DNA of 64,000 bases from Paludibacter sp. (GCA_031292575.1 JARLGX010000005.1:124001-188000), one strand, 5' to 3'; positions 1 through 8,632 are shown, numbered from the stretch's first letter. Program-made: numbers and translations. The notes: generated from the letters alone by a model not told the origin.

Positions 1-709
1 TATAGATTTCCTCGTTCTTTTTAAATGTTTCCTCGCTCACTTCCACAGCAAACGGATAATCTTTCAGCCGTACCAACGAAGCAAACGGGTGGCCACTCCA
101 AAGGTAAAGCGTGTTCATGCGATTAGCCACCAACATATCAAGGTATTGAATCCATTGCTTTTTATCGTAAAACCATGGAAAAGTTTCGGGTGTATAAGGA
201 TATTCATACACCGTGCGACCGGGCAGGTAAGTCGATTTTTGCATGCCAATACACGTCCCGCGAAGCACCATTTCGGGAGCATCGGTCAATGAAGCCGGCA
301 AATCCAGTTTTTTCTCGTTTTGCAAACGGTCTATAATTTCGCGGCAACCGTAAATCACCCCATTGCCATCGGTGCCACAAATAAGGGTGGTATTTTTTTT
401 AGTAGAAATAAAAAAACCTTCCTTCTTCATCGAATCGGGCAACTGGACTTTAAGCTTTTTCAATACCTGTTTTAATGCAGGATCGTTTTTTTCAAAAGCC
501 AGCATGTATTTTTCATTTTTATTGAATTTCTTTATTTCTGTTTTTGAATTTACCTCAAAATTTTTAGACTGAAGTGACTTACTCAGCATATTCGCTGCAA
601 ACTGTACACGGTTTGAAGCAGTAGGAGAGATGATAAGGTTAATTGTTTCACCGTATATGATCCCCGAAAATATCAACAAAAAAAATAAAACTAACCCTTT
701 CAATTTCAT
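1..709 (-). CDS. Secreted glycoside-hydrolase-like protein, partial (C-terminus beyond window)
   Basis: Reading the minus strand from ATG at 709 gives an open frame to base 1 (236 residues, no stop), so the gene runs off the left edge. Residues 1-20 form a signal peptide (MKLKGLVLFFLLIFSG). The next ~130 residues resemble the alpha/beta domain that precedes the barrel in GH20, GH67 and related enzymes, with a GTDGNGVIYGCREIIDRL segment. From about residue 150 (RGTCIGMQ) what looks like a TIM barrel begins, with MNTLYLWSGHPF. The catalytic part is outside the window, so the family cannot be fixed; a glucuronidase- or hexosaminidase-like glycosidase is the best guess. It follows the hexuronate transporter gene on the same strand and may end that transcription unit. 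Confidence 0.7.
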   Translation of the reverse strand, partial: MKLKGLVLFFLLIFSGIIYGETINLIISPTASNRVQFAANMLSKSLQSKNFEVNSKTEIKKFNKNEKYMLAFEKNDPALKQVLKKLKVQLPDSMKKEGFFISTKKNTTLICGTDGNGVIYGCREIIDRLQNEKKLDLPASLTDAPEMVLRGTCIGMQKSTYLPGRTVYEYPYTPETFPWFYDKKQWIQYLDMLVANRMNTLYLWSGHPFASLVRLKDYPFAVEVSEETFKKNEEIY

Positions 710-860
710 ATTTAAATAACTAATATTCCACCTAAAAATAACAACAGAAAGACGTAAAAAACGCCCTTCTGTACTCAACTTCTTTCTATTATGAAATCAA
801 CAAAACCAGTGTTTGATAAATTACTTATTCGAGTATTTATTCTCACTTTAAAAATTTAGT

Positions 861-2117
861 TTACCTTATCTCTATTTTTTGATTATTCGGCACTAACAAA
901 TAAAGAGATAACCAACATAGCAGATAGGCCATACTGGCAATGGCAAACACCACATAATAACTGCCCGTAATCTGAAGTATCAATCCCACTGCGCCGGCAA
1001 ACAAAACACCGCCGATAGCACCGGCAAACCCCGAAAGTCCGGTAACAGAACCAACTGCATTTTTCGGATAAATATCGGAAACAATGGTAAAGATATTGGC
1101 TGCGTAACCCTGATGGGCAAAAGTAGCCATGGAAATGAGAGCTACTGCCAGCCACACATTGGAAGTAAACGAGGTAAAGAATATCGGAACCACCAGCAAA
1201 GCCATAACAAAAATGGTGAGCTTACGCGCTGCCAACGGGTTTTTACCGCGACCGATCAAAAACGACGACAACCAACCGCCAAAGATGGAACCTCCGATTG
1301 ACACAACATAAATCACAATAAGTGGCAATCCAATTCTTGTTAAATCAATATGATAGTTTGAATTCAGGTATTTAGGCAACCAGTAGAGAAAAAACCACCA
1401 GATAGGGTCAGTAAGGAAACGTGCCAGACAAATTCCCCAGGTTTGTTTATATGACACAATGGCTTTCCACGGGAGTTTTTGTGTTTCGGGTTCTTTTTCG
1501 TCCTGAAGGATATAACTTAGCTCAGCAATACTAATTTTATGGTTTTCTTCAGGCTTGCGATATGTAATTATCCAAAAAAACAACCACACAAAACCCAAAG
1601 CCCCTGCCGAAATAAACGCCCATTGCCAACCCCATTTCAGGGCAATAACAGGAACTACGAGTGGCGTGAGAATTGCACCGAGATTTGAACCTGCATTAAA
1701 CAGTCCGGTAGCCATGGCACGTTCTTTTTTCGGAAACCATTCAGCAGTTGTTTTTACAGCAGCAGGAAAATTGGCCGAAGCACCAATGCCTAATCCAAAA
1801 CGAGCTACGGCAAAAGCAGCCACTGTACTGAAAACGGCATGAAACATGCCCGCAACACTCATCAGTACCACCGAAACTATAAATCCAAGGCGTGTACCGA
1901 TTTTGTCGAGTAAAGTTCCCATCGAAATCAACCCGATAGCATACGCCGCCTGAAAAGCCATGATGATAAAACCGTAATCTGCTTCCGACCAACCGAATTG
2001 CGCCTGAAGTTGTGGAGCCAGAATTCCCAAAACCTGCCGATCGGCATAATTGATGGTGGTGGCAAAAAACAGCAGCACCACAATGCGCCAACGGTAATTT
2101 CCTATTTTTGCTGACAT
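861..2117 (-). CDS. MFS hexuronate transporter, ExuT-like (ACS family)
   Basis: A 418-residue protein with about 12 hydrophobic segments. The N-terminus (RWRIVVLLFFATTINYADRQ) is characteristic of the anion:cation symporter MFS branch that carries galacturonate and glucuronate (ExuT type), and an MFS loop motif (GTLLDKIGTRLGF) follows the second membrane segment. Known members are inner-membrane proton symporters for hexuronates; here the likely load is galacturonate or a modified uronic acid from pectin. The start overlaps the end of the upstream uroporphyrinogen-decarboxylase-like gene by 16 bases, so the two are probably translationally coupled. Family assignment is firm; substrate is inferred from family and context. 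Confidence 0.85.
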   Translation of the reverse strand: MSAKIGNYRWRIVVLLFFATTINYADRQVLGILAPQLQAQFGWSEADYGFIIMAFQAAYAIGLISMGTLLDKIGTRLGFIVSVVLMSVAGMFHAVFSTVAAFAVARFGLGIGASANFPAAVKTTAEWFPKKERAMATGLFNAGSNLGAILTPLVVPVIALKWGWQWAFISAGALGFVWLFFWIITYRKPEENHKISIAELSYILQDEKEPETQKLPWKAIVSYKQTWGICLARFLTDPIWWFFLYWLPKYLNSNYHIDLTRIGLPLIVIYVVSIGGSIFGGWLSSFLIGRGKNPLAARKLTIFVMALLVVPIFFTSFTSNVWLAVALISMATFAHQGYAANIFTIVSDIYPKNAVGSVTGLSGFAGAIGGVLFAGAVGLILQITGSYYVVFAIASMAYLLCWLSLYLLVPNNQKIEIR

Positions 2118-3235
2118 AAACCGTGGATTAAGTGGTAAGCCTCCTCCTGTTCTTCGGGCGTTTCACAATACGTTACCACCACCATTTTCATGCCGGGCAC
2201 CCAAAGACGGGTGAGTTGTTCGCGGATAGTTTCCAGATCGCCCACAATGCGGGTATTAAGCACCACACCTGTATTGGCAAAGCTGTTGAAAGCTTCCAGA
2301 TTGGTGTTTGCTCCGGGGTCGGTTTGTGGCGAGAAAGCACCGTCGGCCATTTTCAAACCTTTCATTTGCAGCACAGCATCTACCCAACCTGCCCAGTCGC
2401 CACACGAATGGAACACCGGTCCGCCAAGTGGCGTACATATTTTCTCCACCGAAGGAGCAGCCATTTCGAGATATTGATCGGGTGCAATCATAATGGCATT
2501 GTCGTCGCTCATGCCCAGTCCGGTCCACTTGGTGGAAGACGCAAAACCATGACCGGGCGAAGCCAATGCCGAGCCAATCAATTTAACTTGTTCTTCATTG
2601 AAACGAATAGACAAATCCGCCAACCGATCAAAAAGCTGCAACACTTTTTCAGGCTCCATCATGGTGTCCATAAAAAACTGGTCGAGCGGATACAGATGTC
2701 CGATCATGTTAAGCGGCGATTGTGTATCGGTGAGCGAAACGGGCACACGGCCTTTGGTTTGCTCCATGAAATACTCAATCATGTCGAGCGTATGCCGACC
2801 AATATTAGTTTGCGCCACTTCCTGCGGCTCGTAAGCCAGCACTTCGTCGATGGTTTGAAAACGGGTTGTTAGTGCAGGAGCCTGACCTTCGTGCCAAACA
2901 TAATCGCCACCATAAGCGCTGGCAATCGTGCCAATGCCGTACCATGGTTCCAGGAAGTTGGGCACATCGGCTTTGAAGAGCATACTTTTTTGTAAAGCGC
3001 CCAATTGCAGTTCCAGTGATCGTTTCATATCCCGGCAACCAAAGGAAAAACATTCAGCCACCCGCATGCGGCGATAAACCGCAACTCCGGTTTTTTGGTT
3101 CCAGAAAGTAGCACAGGTTTTATTCAAATCTGTTGCATAAGCCTCGTAACAGTCGAAATCAAAATTCTCCGGTTTAATTGGGAGTACCAATGTTGATTGC
3201 GAATCGGCTAATTTGTTGTCAAATTGTTTTGCCAT
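2102..3235 (-). CDS. Uroporphyrinogen-decarboxylase-like (URO-D superfamily) protein A
   Basis: A 377-residue soluble protein without signal peptide, matching the URO-D fold family, which contains haem-pathway HemE and also MtaA/CmuA-type methyltransferases. A VFHSCGDW segment near residue 280 fits the His-x-Cys-Gly zinc site of the methyltransferase branch rather than HemE. It lies in a pectin-catabolic run, directly upstream of and overlapping the ExuT-like transporter and downstream of a second URO-D-like gene (3446-4519). A role in haem synthesis is unlikely in this context; handling a methylated or carboxylated sugar product is possible but unproven. Start taken as ATG 3235, which follows an inverted-repeat intergenic element. 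Confidence 0.75.
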   Translation of the reverse strand: MAKQFDNKLADSQSTLVLPIKPENFDFDCYEAYATDLNKTCATFWNQKTGVAVYRRMRVAECFSFGCRDMKRSLELQLGALQKSMLFKADVPNFLEPWYGIGTIASAYGGDYVWHEGQAPALTTRFQTIDEVLAYEPQEVAQTNIGRHTLDMIEYFMEQTKGRVPVSLTDTQSPLNMIGHLYPLDQFFMDTMMEPEKVLQLFDRLADLSIRFNEEQVKLIGSALASPGHGFASSTKWTGLGMSDDNAIMIAPDQYLEMAAPSVEKICTPLGGPVFHSCGDWAGWVDAVLQMKGLKMADGAFSPQTDPGANTNLEAFNSFANTGVVLNTRIVGDLETIREQLTRLWVPGMKMVVVTYCETPEEQEEAYHLIHGLCQQK

Positions 3236-3250
3236 AATATTTATCTTTAG

Positions 3251-3427
3251 AACCCCTCCGCTACGCTCGTCCCCTTAAAAAGGGGACATCTGCTGGTTAC
3301 TTATTTTTTCCGTAATTAAATACTCTTTGTACAAAATATATTAGTTGTATCAAAGCCATTTCAATGTATAAATTTTCGTATTTCTCAACTGTCCCTTTTT
3401 TAAGGGGACGAGCGTAGCGGAGGGGTT
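3251..3427. repeat. Inverted repeat pair bracketing an intergenic spacer
   Basis: Two arms of about 37 bases (3251-3287 and 3391-3427) are near-perfect reverse complements separated by about 103 bases. Each arm holds a small C4/G4 hairpin (CCCCTTAAAAAGGGG) next to GAGCGTAGCGGAGGGG. The element occupies most of the gap between the two URO-D-like genes, hugging the start of one and the end of the other. It is related in layout, not in exact sequence, to elements at 6973, 11540 and 37954. A REP/BIME-like dispersed repeat or a transcript-end structure are the likely roles. Confidence 0.85.
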
Positions 3428-3445
3428 TCTTATATCAAAACCAAT

Positions 3446-4519
3446 TTATTTATATTCTTTTCTCAATTCTTCCACCGTCGCAAAAATAGTATCTATCTTA
3501 TCGTCGCTTACCGAGTCGTCGATATTGATGCAGCAAACGCCCGTCAGGTACGGATTTCCCGAATCGTGAACCAGCCGTGTAATTGTTTCGTGAATTTCGT
3601 CATTCGATTGTTTAGCCAGTTCCACCGGGCTCAGGCGGATATTCAAAAAGGTATCGGGCAAATGTTCGCGCAGGATTTTCACATCGCCGCCCCAACCCAG
3701 GTCGAGAAAATCGAGGTGCGGAATTTTGGCAAAGCTGGCTGCCATGCGATGTGGATCGGGTCCACAATAATGAATTCCGTACGGGCGGTTACGGCTCCAG
3801 GCAAGATCATAAGGCAGCAGAAATTCCTCGTAATCTTCTGCCGAAATCATGGTGTGCGAACATTCCGAATGTAACAATACCGGCTTTTGAAGATGACGCA
3901 CCCCACGATTTACCGAAATAGACGTAGAACCGGTTTCGGCTTGCAGGTAAGTTGTAAACTTTTCAATAACGCCCGCAATCGAATCAAAATACGCCTTCAC
4001 TTCGTCGGGTGTCATCATCATGTCTAAGAAGATATTTTCACCGCGCAAGTCCATGGCAATATTCAGAACGCCGCCCCAGTTAATATCACCGGTAACGCGC
4101 CCGTATTTCGATTTCAACGCATCGGCCAGCGTCAGCACTTGTTTGAAAGCAACGGAATTAAAAGCGTCATCAACACTCACATTCTCCAGCTCTTTATGGG
4201 CTGCCAACACCTGTGGCGGATGCGAATCGGAGTAATTTATTTCGCACCCAAGCATTTCCGAGAGCAGATAACCGGCAGCCAAATGCACCGCACCAATTTC
4301 CGGACGGGCTTCATTGTGATGTTGCCCCAGTCCATAATGCCCCCAACGGTCGTAGAGCACCTTTTCTTTTTGTTGCTCCACTTCCACCCGCTTCAACGGA
4401 TGATAAAAAAAGTCACGGTCGAAGGTGATTCCTTCGTTTTTGTGCCACCATTCGGGCAACAGAACAATGTCTACGGGCAAAACAGAATTGCCGAGTAAGG
4501 GATTGTGATTGAAAGGCAT
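3446..4519 (-). CDS. Uroporphyrinogen-decarboxylase-like (URO-D superfamily) protein B
   Basis: A 357-residue cytoplasmic protein, a distant paralogue of the gene at 2102-3235. It carries an HSECSH stretch near residue 215 and YGIHYCGPDPHR near residue 250, the His-x-Cys-Gly element expected for a zinc-dependent methyltransferase-like URO-D protein. No signal peptide or membrane segment. URO-D-like genes of this kind are common beside glycosidases in Bacteroidota and Planctomycetes, but their reaction is not established. A paired arrangement suggests a heteromeric complex or two steps on related substrates (inference). Start is ATG 4519; the upstream gap holds a 42-base tandem repeat. Confidence 0.75.
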   Translation of the reverse strand: MPFNHNPLLGNSVLPVDIVLLPEWWHKNEGITFDRDFFYHPLKRVEVEQQKEKVLYDRWGHYGLGQHHNEARPEIGAVHLAAGYLLSEMLGCEINYSDSHPPQVLAAHKELENVSVDDAFNSVAFKQVLTLADALKSKYGRVTGDINWGGVLNIAMDLRGENIFLDMMMTPDEVKAYFDSIAGVIEKFTTYLQAETGSTSISVNRGVRHLQKPVLLHSECSHTMISAEDYEEFLLPYDLAWSRNRPYGIHYCGPDPHRMAASFAKIPHLDFLDLGWGGDVKILREHLPDTFLNIRLSPVELAKQSNDEIHETITRLVHDSGNPYLTGVCCINIDDSVSDDKIDTIFATVEELRKEYK

Positions 4520-4567
4520 AATATTTCTTCTATATTTTATAATTTATATTGACGGCAACATATTTTC

Positions 4568-4764
4568 GGCAACGAAAACTTGATACCATATTGCTGTTAA
4601 TATATTACTGGCAATAACATCCTTGTACAATATTGCGACCAAAGTATCAATGGCAATAATATCCTTGTACAATATTGCGGCCAAGGTATCAATGGCAATA
4701 ATATCCTTGTACAATATTGCGGCTAAGCTATCAATGGCAATAATATCCTTGTACAATATTGCCA
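4568..4764. repeat. 42-base tandem repeat array, about 4.7 copies
   Basis: Units begin at 4610, 4652, 4694 and 4736 (last one partial), each starting GGCAATAATATCC; a degenerate copy starts at 4568. Copies at 4652 and 4694 differ at only a few positions. Each unit contains a GCAATA...TATTGC inverted pair. Because 42 is a multiple of three, a 73-codon minus-strand frame (4544-4765) stays open and would encode 14-residue repeats (AILYKDIIAIDTLA). I treat this as non-coding: it is low complexity and its openness follows from the period. It fills the gap between the GH78 and URO-D-like genes. Confidence 0.9.
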
Positions 4765-4785
4765 ATGATTAATCATTGGCAATAT
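4756..4785. repeat. Perfect 30-base palindrome closing the tandem array
   Basis: Bases 4756-4785 are identical to their own reverse complement, with centre TGATTAATCA and flanks ATATTGCCA / TGGCAATAT. The left half is shared with the preceding 42-base repeat, so the palindrome caps the array. It lies just downstream of the GH78 stop codon (minus strand) and could act as a transcript-end hairpin, a protein-binding operator or a replication-slippage seed. No T-run follows on the minus strand, so a classic terminator is not supported. Confidence 0.85.
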
Positions 4786-4807
4786 ATTCATTTGGAATAT
4801 CCGTAAA

Positions 4808-6958
4808 TCATTTGTAGTTTACCTCCACTTCTTCTTTTCCATCAATCAACAAACGGTATTTATCAGCATCTATTTTCTCAACTGTGCCTTTGCTGGCTTT
4901 GGGTTTCGATTTACTGACGAAAGTCAGGTATCCTTTGCCCTCGGTGGCGGTGACTTTAATGGTTTTGGTGTCCATAAAGAGTTTGATTTCGCCATTCGGT
5001 GTTGGTACCGTTCCTTCTATCCATTTCAGTCCGCCAAGGTTTGGAGCAATGGCAAATTCGCTGTAACCGGCTTTAATGGGCTGTATGCCTAGGTAATATT
5101 TCCCCAACAGGTAAATAGGACTTGCGCCCCAGGCGTGGCAGAGGCTTTTGCCGTACGGACGGCCATACATGGCCAAATGCTGTGCACCTTTGTCGGTTGG
5201 GTTATATTTTTCCCAGAACGAAGTAGCTCCTTCGCGAATCATTCCGCCCCAATAATCTTTCATCTCTTTCATTACCTGTTTTTGTTCGCCCATGGCACAC
5301 AGGGCTTCCAGCTCGTAGAAACGCATATAAGGCGTTGAGATTTTCATTACTGAATCGTTCATCAATACCGATTTTTTGATTTCCTGTTTTTGCTCAGGAC
5401 TCAGGTAATTGAAGAACACTGCAAACATATTGGAATAACGGGTAATTTGCGATTGCTGAACATCATTGAGGCGATTGTGCACCAATGCTTTTTTGGTTTT
5501 GTTCCAGAATGCCGGCAAAAGTTTCGCCCGCAGGTTGGCAGCCAGTTTTTCGTATTTAGACTGGTCGGCAGTGTTATTGGCTAATTTGGCACACAGCGCC
5601 ATTGTTTCCAGGCTTTTGGCAAACAATACCTGCTCAAACGACAACTCGCCGTGTTTGTCCATAAAGCCATCGGCCCAATCCACAAATACCCAGTCGCCTG
5701 TAAGACCTTCCACCATGCCGTTTTTGTTGGTACGACCCAGCACATAATCCATCAGGGTTTGCATACGCGGATATACCTGTGAAATGAAATGCTCATCGCC
5801 GGTGTACAGATAATAATCATAAATACCAAGGAACCAGAAGAAAGTGTAATCCAGAATGGTATTGGTGTGACTCGTTACCGGGTCTTTTCCACGCAGTGCC
5901 CAGGAGGTATTTTTCACGGTCTGCGAATCGAAGTTCAGGTAGTAATTCATCAGGTAGCTTTGGTATGCATCGCCACTCCATATCCAGCGGTCGCGCTTGA
6001 TACCGTCGATAAAGCATTCGCGGGTGGTCAATTGCATGGTATAAGCACCGACGTTCCATATTTGGTTCACTTCCTCATCATTACATTTGAACGAACCGCG
6101 TTGTTTTTCGGGTTTGAACTCGTACAACATGTTCAGTTCTTTGAAGTCCACGCTCGCATCTTTGGTTACATACACATAGCGGAATGCTTTGCTGTTGGCC
6201 AACGTGTAAATTTCTTCAGTGGAGGAAGTAATTGCCAATGCCTCGTCGGTTACCTTGTTGCCATCAACACTGAGTTGGTCGAGGGTTTCGCAAAATTCAG
6301 TATCCATGGCCTCTTCTTTGCTTTCGCCGTAATACATATTGATTTTTCCTTTGCCCGAAAGCGCATGAAAGCGTAGAAACCCGAAGGTTTCTTTACCAAA
6401 ATCGATCAACTGACCACCCTGAACATCGGTTACTGTCACAGCTTTGTGCTCTTCGGTAGCCAGTTTGTATTGCGATGGAAGTTTATCTGCTGCATCAAAA
6501 TTGGTCCAACCCTCGGCAGCCATATAAATGGTTGCAGACGTATCGCTCGCTTTACCGCTTTCGTCAATCCATTCTTTGTCTTCGTAGGTTACTTTCCAGC
6601 TATTATCTGTTTTTACGGTTTTTCCATTTACAAAAATAGCGGGCACAGCAGCCTGATTCCATACTTTGATATTCAGACTGTGCTTTCCGGTAGGCAACGT
6701 GAATTTCTTCGGCATACCAAACTGAAGTTTCCCGTCTAATTTAATATTGAATGTGCCTTCCACCGCTATTTCAATTTCTTCAGCTTCCCCCACATCAATC
6801 TTTTTGCTGAATTCCACCAACACATAATGACTGTCCATTTTCCAGAAATGAGGAAAAAAGGCACCCCGTTCGGTACGACAGTTGTTCATTTGGTTAGCCA
6901 ACCAGATTTCGTAGTCGCCCGGATACCAAATCCAGATGGCAGCAGAATTGTTATTCAT
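4808..6958 (-). CDS. GH78-type alpha-L-rhamnosidase, no signal peptide
   Basis: A 716-residue protein of the bacterial alpha-L-rhamnosidase family: N-terminal beta-sandwich region to about residue 290, an (alpha/alpha)6 barrel, and a C-terminal beta-sandwich from about 600. The general-acid region reads DGIKRDRWIWSGD at about 318-330, a recognised variant of the GH78 acidic motif. Unlike the other two GH78 enzymes here it starts MNNNSAAIWIWYPGD, with no signal peptide, so it is predicted cytoplasmic. It would cleave rhamnosides imported by neighbouring MFS carriers (inference). A decayed fragment of a close paralogue lies at 8464-8583. Both ends of the gene abut repeat elements. Confidence 0.85.
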   Translation of the reverse strand: MNNNSAAIWIWYPGDYEIWLANQMNNCRTERGAFFPHFWKMDSHYVLVEFSKKIDVGEAEEIEIAVEGTFNIKLDGKLQFGMPKKFTLPTGKHSLNIKVWNQAAVPAIFVNGKTVKTDNSWKVTYEDKEWIDESGKASDTSATIYMAAEGWTNFDAADKLPSQYKLATEEHKAVTVTDVQGGQLIDFGKETFGFLRFHALSGKGKINMYYGESKEEAMDTEFCETLDQLSVDGNKVTDEALAITSSTEEIYTLANSKAFRYVYVTKDASVDFKELNMLYEFKPEKQRGSFKCNDEEVNQIWNVGAYTMQLTTRECFIDGIKRDRWIWSGDAYQSYLMNYYLNFDSQTVKNTSWALRGKDPVTSHTNTILDYTFFWFLGIYDYYLYTGDEHFISQVYPRMQTLMDYVLGRTNKNGMVEGLTGDWVFVDWADGFMDKHGELSFEQVLFAKSLETMALCAKLANNTADQSKYEKLAANLRAKLLPAFWNKTKKALVHNRLNDVQQSQITRYSNMFAVFFNYLSPEQKQEIKKSVLMNDSVMKISTPYMRFYELEALCAMGEQKQVMKEMKDYWGGMIREGATSFWEKYNPTDKGAQHLAMYGRPYGKSLCHAWGASPIYLLGKYYLGIQPIKAGYSEFAIAPNLGGLKWIEGTVPTPNGEIKLFMDTKTIKVTATEGKGYLTFVSKSKPKASKGTVEKIDADKYRLLIDGKEEVEVNYK

Positions 6959-6972
6959 ATGTTTAATAATTT

Positions 6973-7077
6973 GACCCCCAACCCCTAAAGGGGAGCAAGA
7001 CTAGTTAGCATTATTTTTTTTCAATATTTTATTATAGAACTGTACCTTTTTTAGTTCCCCTTCAGGGGTTAGGGGTC
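6973..7077. repeat. Inverted repeat pair, GGGGTTAGGGGT family
   Basis: The left arm (6973-6994) and right arm (7053-7077) are imperfect inverted copies built from CCCCTAAAGGGG plus a second G4 run. They bracket a ~58-base AT-rich spacer between the MFS porter stop codon and the GH78 start codon. The same element recurs at 11540-11666 and 37954-38077, always hugging coding ends. This is probably a dispersed non-autonomous repeat; each arm can fold into a short C4/G4 hairpin. Confidence 0.85.
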
Positions 7078-7078
7078 T

Positions 7079-8446
7079 TTAAATATCGTCTCCGTATCTT
7101 TCCTTTGTTATTTGTTGCAATGACTTACCACGGGTTTTAGGCGTCCAGATAGTTCCTATGATCAACGCGATAAGGAGCAATCCGATCATAATGTAGGCCG
7201 CAGTATTAAATCCTTCGCCGTTATTACCATAAATATGAACAAATCCTAATCCCCATATTGCCGCTATACCTCTTACTGCAAAGAACATAACACCCTGCGC
7301 AGCTGCGCGATATTTGGCAGGAAATAGTTCGGAAGCCCAAAGGGCATAAAATGCCTGTACACTTAAACCTGCGTGAATGCCCCACAGAATGGTGAATGCC
7401 CATAATGCAGCATAATTTTTTATTCCAACAAAAATAAGGATACACCATGCCGCTATACCTATTGCCGTGCCGATAAAATACAGCAGGCGCTGATTTACCT
7501 TATCAACTAACATAGCAAAACCAAAATAAGTTACCGCAATAATTACGATCCATTGTGCGGCCGACACCATATTAGCGTCTCCGTTGGAAAGACCGCCCGC
7601 AGTTTCGTAAATATGCTGTTGGAAGAAACCCATCACGGAAGCAACCATGTTCCAGCTAATGTAAATACCAGCCAGAAAAAGTATTGTTCGAATATTGACC
7701 TTGTTGGTAAAAAGTGTTCCAAATGATGCGAAAATACTTGGTTGTTTTTCTTTGCTTTGCAATTTTTGTGCATCTTCCCAATCTTTAGATTCATTGAGTT
7801 TTCGTTGCATAATCCATGCAATAAACGCTACAATAAACAACGAGCCAAAAATAAGACGACTGCTGAATACATTCACTGCTTCAACACTTATATTGTTTCC
7901 TAAAAAGAATGTTGCGATTTTTTGCACATAGCCGAATAAAACACCGGCTGAAGCATCTGCCTTACCCGGAGCAAGCAACATTCCCAACAATAAAATGATT
8001 GTTGGGCCGACTCCCCAGGCAAACTGAGAAATACCCATATTTCGTCCGCGTTTACCCACTTCTGAATTTTCAGAGATATAGGTCCACGAGGCAGGAACAC
8101 CCGCTCCAACGGAGATACCCGTAATCAGAAAGCCGGTCAACAGCATCGGGAAATTGACCGTGAACATGATAATTGCAATCCCCAACATATACACAAGCAT
8201 ATTGTAGGTGTAAATCGTTTTTCGTCCGTATTTGTCGGCAAGAAAACCGCCGATAATGGCGCCTATAGCCGCGCCGAAACAGTTGGCACTTATGGCATTT
8301 AGCCAGCCAAGATGCCCTTCGGTTAGTCCGAGATAATTTTGCCAAAGAGTCAATCCGCTTGCGCCGGCCACAATAGCGCCAGCATCGAGATAATTCGTAA
8401 GTGATACGGCGATCGTACTTTTTAAACTTCCTTTTTTATGTTCCAT
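7079..8446 (-). CDS. MFS sugar porter
   Basis: A 455-residue inner-membrane protein with 12 predicted segments. Sugar-porter marks are visible: GGFLADKYGRKTIY after segment 2, ELFPAKYRAAAQG in the second half, and a C-terminal PKTRGKSLQQI resembling the PETKGxSLEEI signature. It probably imports a neutral monosaccharide or small oligosaccharide released in the periplasm. It sits between the Gfo/Idh/MocA oxidoreductase and the cytoplasmic GH78, so a rhamnose-containing disaccharide is conceivable (inference). Start at ATG 8446 is preceded by a short remnant of a GH78 gene. Confidence 0.87.
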   Translation of the reverse strand: MEHKKGSLKSTIAVSLTNYLDAGAIVAGASGLTLWQNYLGLTEGHLGWLNAISANCFGAAIGAIIGGFLADKYGRKTIYTYNMLVYMLGIAIIMFTVNFPMLLTGFLITGISVGAGVPASWTYISENSEVGKRGRNMGISQFAWGVGPTIILLLGMLLAPGKADASAGVLFGYVQKIATFFLGNNISVEAVNVFSSRLIFGSLFIVAFIAWIMQRKLNESKDWEDAQKLQSKEKQPSIFASFGTLFTNKVNIRTILFLAGIYISWNMVASVMGFFQQHIYETAGGLSNGDANMVSAAQWIVIIAVTYFGFAMLVDKVNQRLLYFIGTAIGIAAWCILIFVGIKNYAALWAFTILWGIHAGLSVQAFYALWASELFPAKYRAAAQGVMFFAVRGIAAIWGLGFVHIYGNNGEGFNTAAYIMIGLLLIALIIGTIWTPKTRGKSLQQITKERYGDDI

Positions 8447-8463
8447 GTGTTTTATTTAATATT

Positions 8464-8583
8464 TTATAGTGCGTTTTGTCCACCGTCCAATTTAATATTG
8501 AATGTGCCTTCTGCGGTAATTTTAATTTCTTCAGCTTCGTTCAAATCAATCTTTTTACTGAATTCCACCAATACATAATGGCT
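8464..8583 (-). pseudogene. Remnant of a second GH78 rhamnosidase gene
   Basis: Bases 8485-8584 align without gaps to 6734-6834 inside the intact GH78 gene, with roughly 84% identity by eye. Translated on the minus strand from 8583, the fragment reads SHYVLVEFSKKIDLNEAEEI then an EGTFNIKLDG segment, matching residues 43-76 of the intact protein, and ends at a TAA at 8464. A TGA stop lies in the same frame just upstream, and nothing else of the gene remains. Several differences are synonymous, so the copy was under selection before truncation. It shows that a paralogue was deleted between the MFS and oxidoreductase genes. Confidence 0.85.
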
Positions 8584-8632
8584 GAAAAAAGAAAAAAGTG
8601 CGTTTCATATAATTTTTTGTATTAAACTTTAG

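Noticed and set aside
2132-2872. A 246-codon plus-strand frame
   Set aside because: It lies entirely antisense to the URO-D-like gene, whose protein is clearly conserved; composition is that of a shadow frame.
3251-3427. Insertion sequence
   Set aside because: There are inverted arms but no transposase frame and no target-site duplication that I could see.
2102-4519. Calling the URO-D-like genes hemE
   Set aside because: There are two diverged copies in a pectin operon with a zinc-type His-x-Cys-Gly motif and no other haem genes.
4568-4764. Possible CRISPR array
   Set aside because: Units are contiguous 42-base tandem copies with no unique spacers and no cas genes nearby.
4544-4765. A 73-codon minus-strand frame encoding 14-residue repeats
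   Set aside because: Its openness follows from a 42-base repeat period; low complexity, no homologue recognised, and it sits in a repeat array.
5789-6376. A 195-codon plus-strand frame
   Set aside because: Antisense to the GH78 gene and without recognisable protein features.
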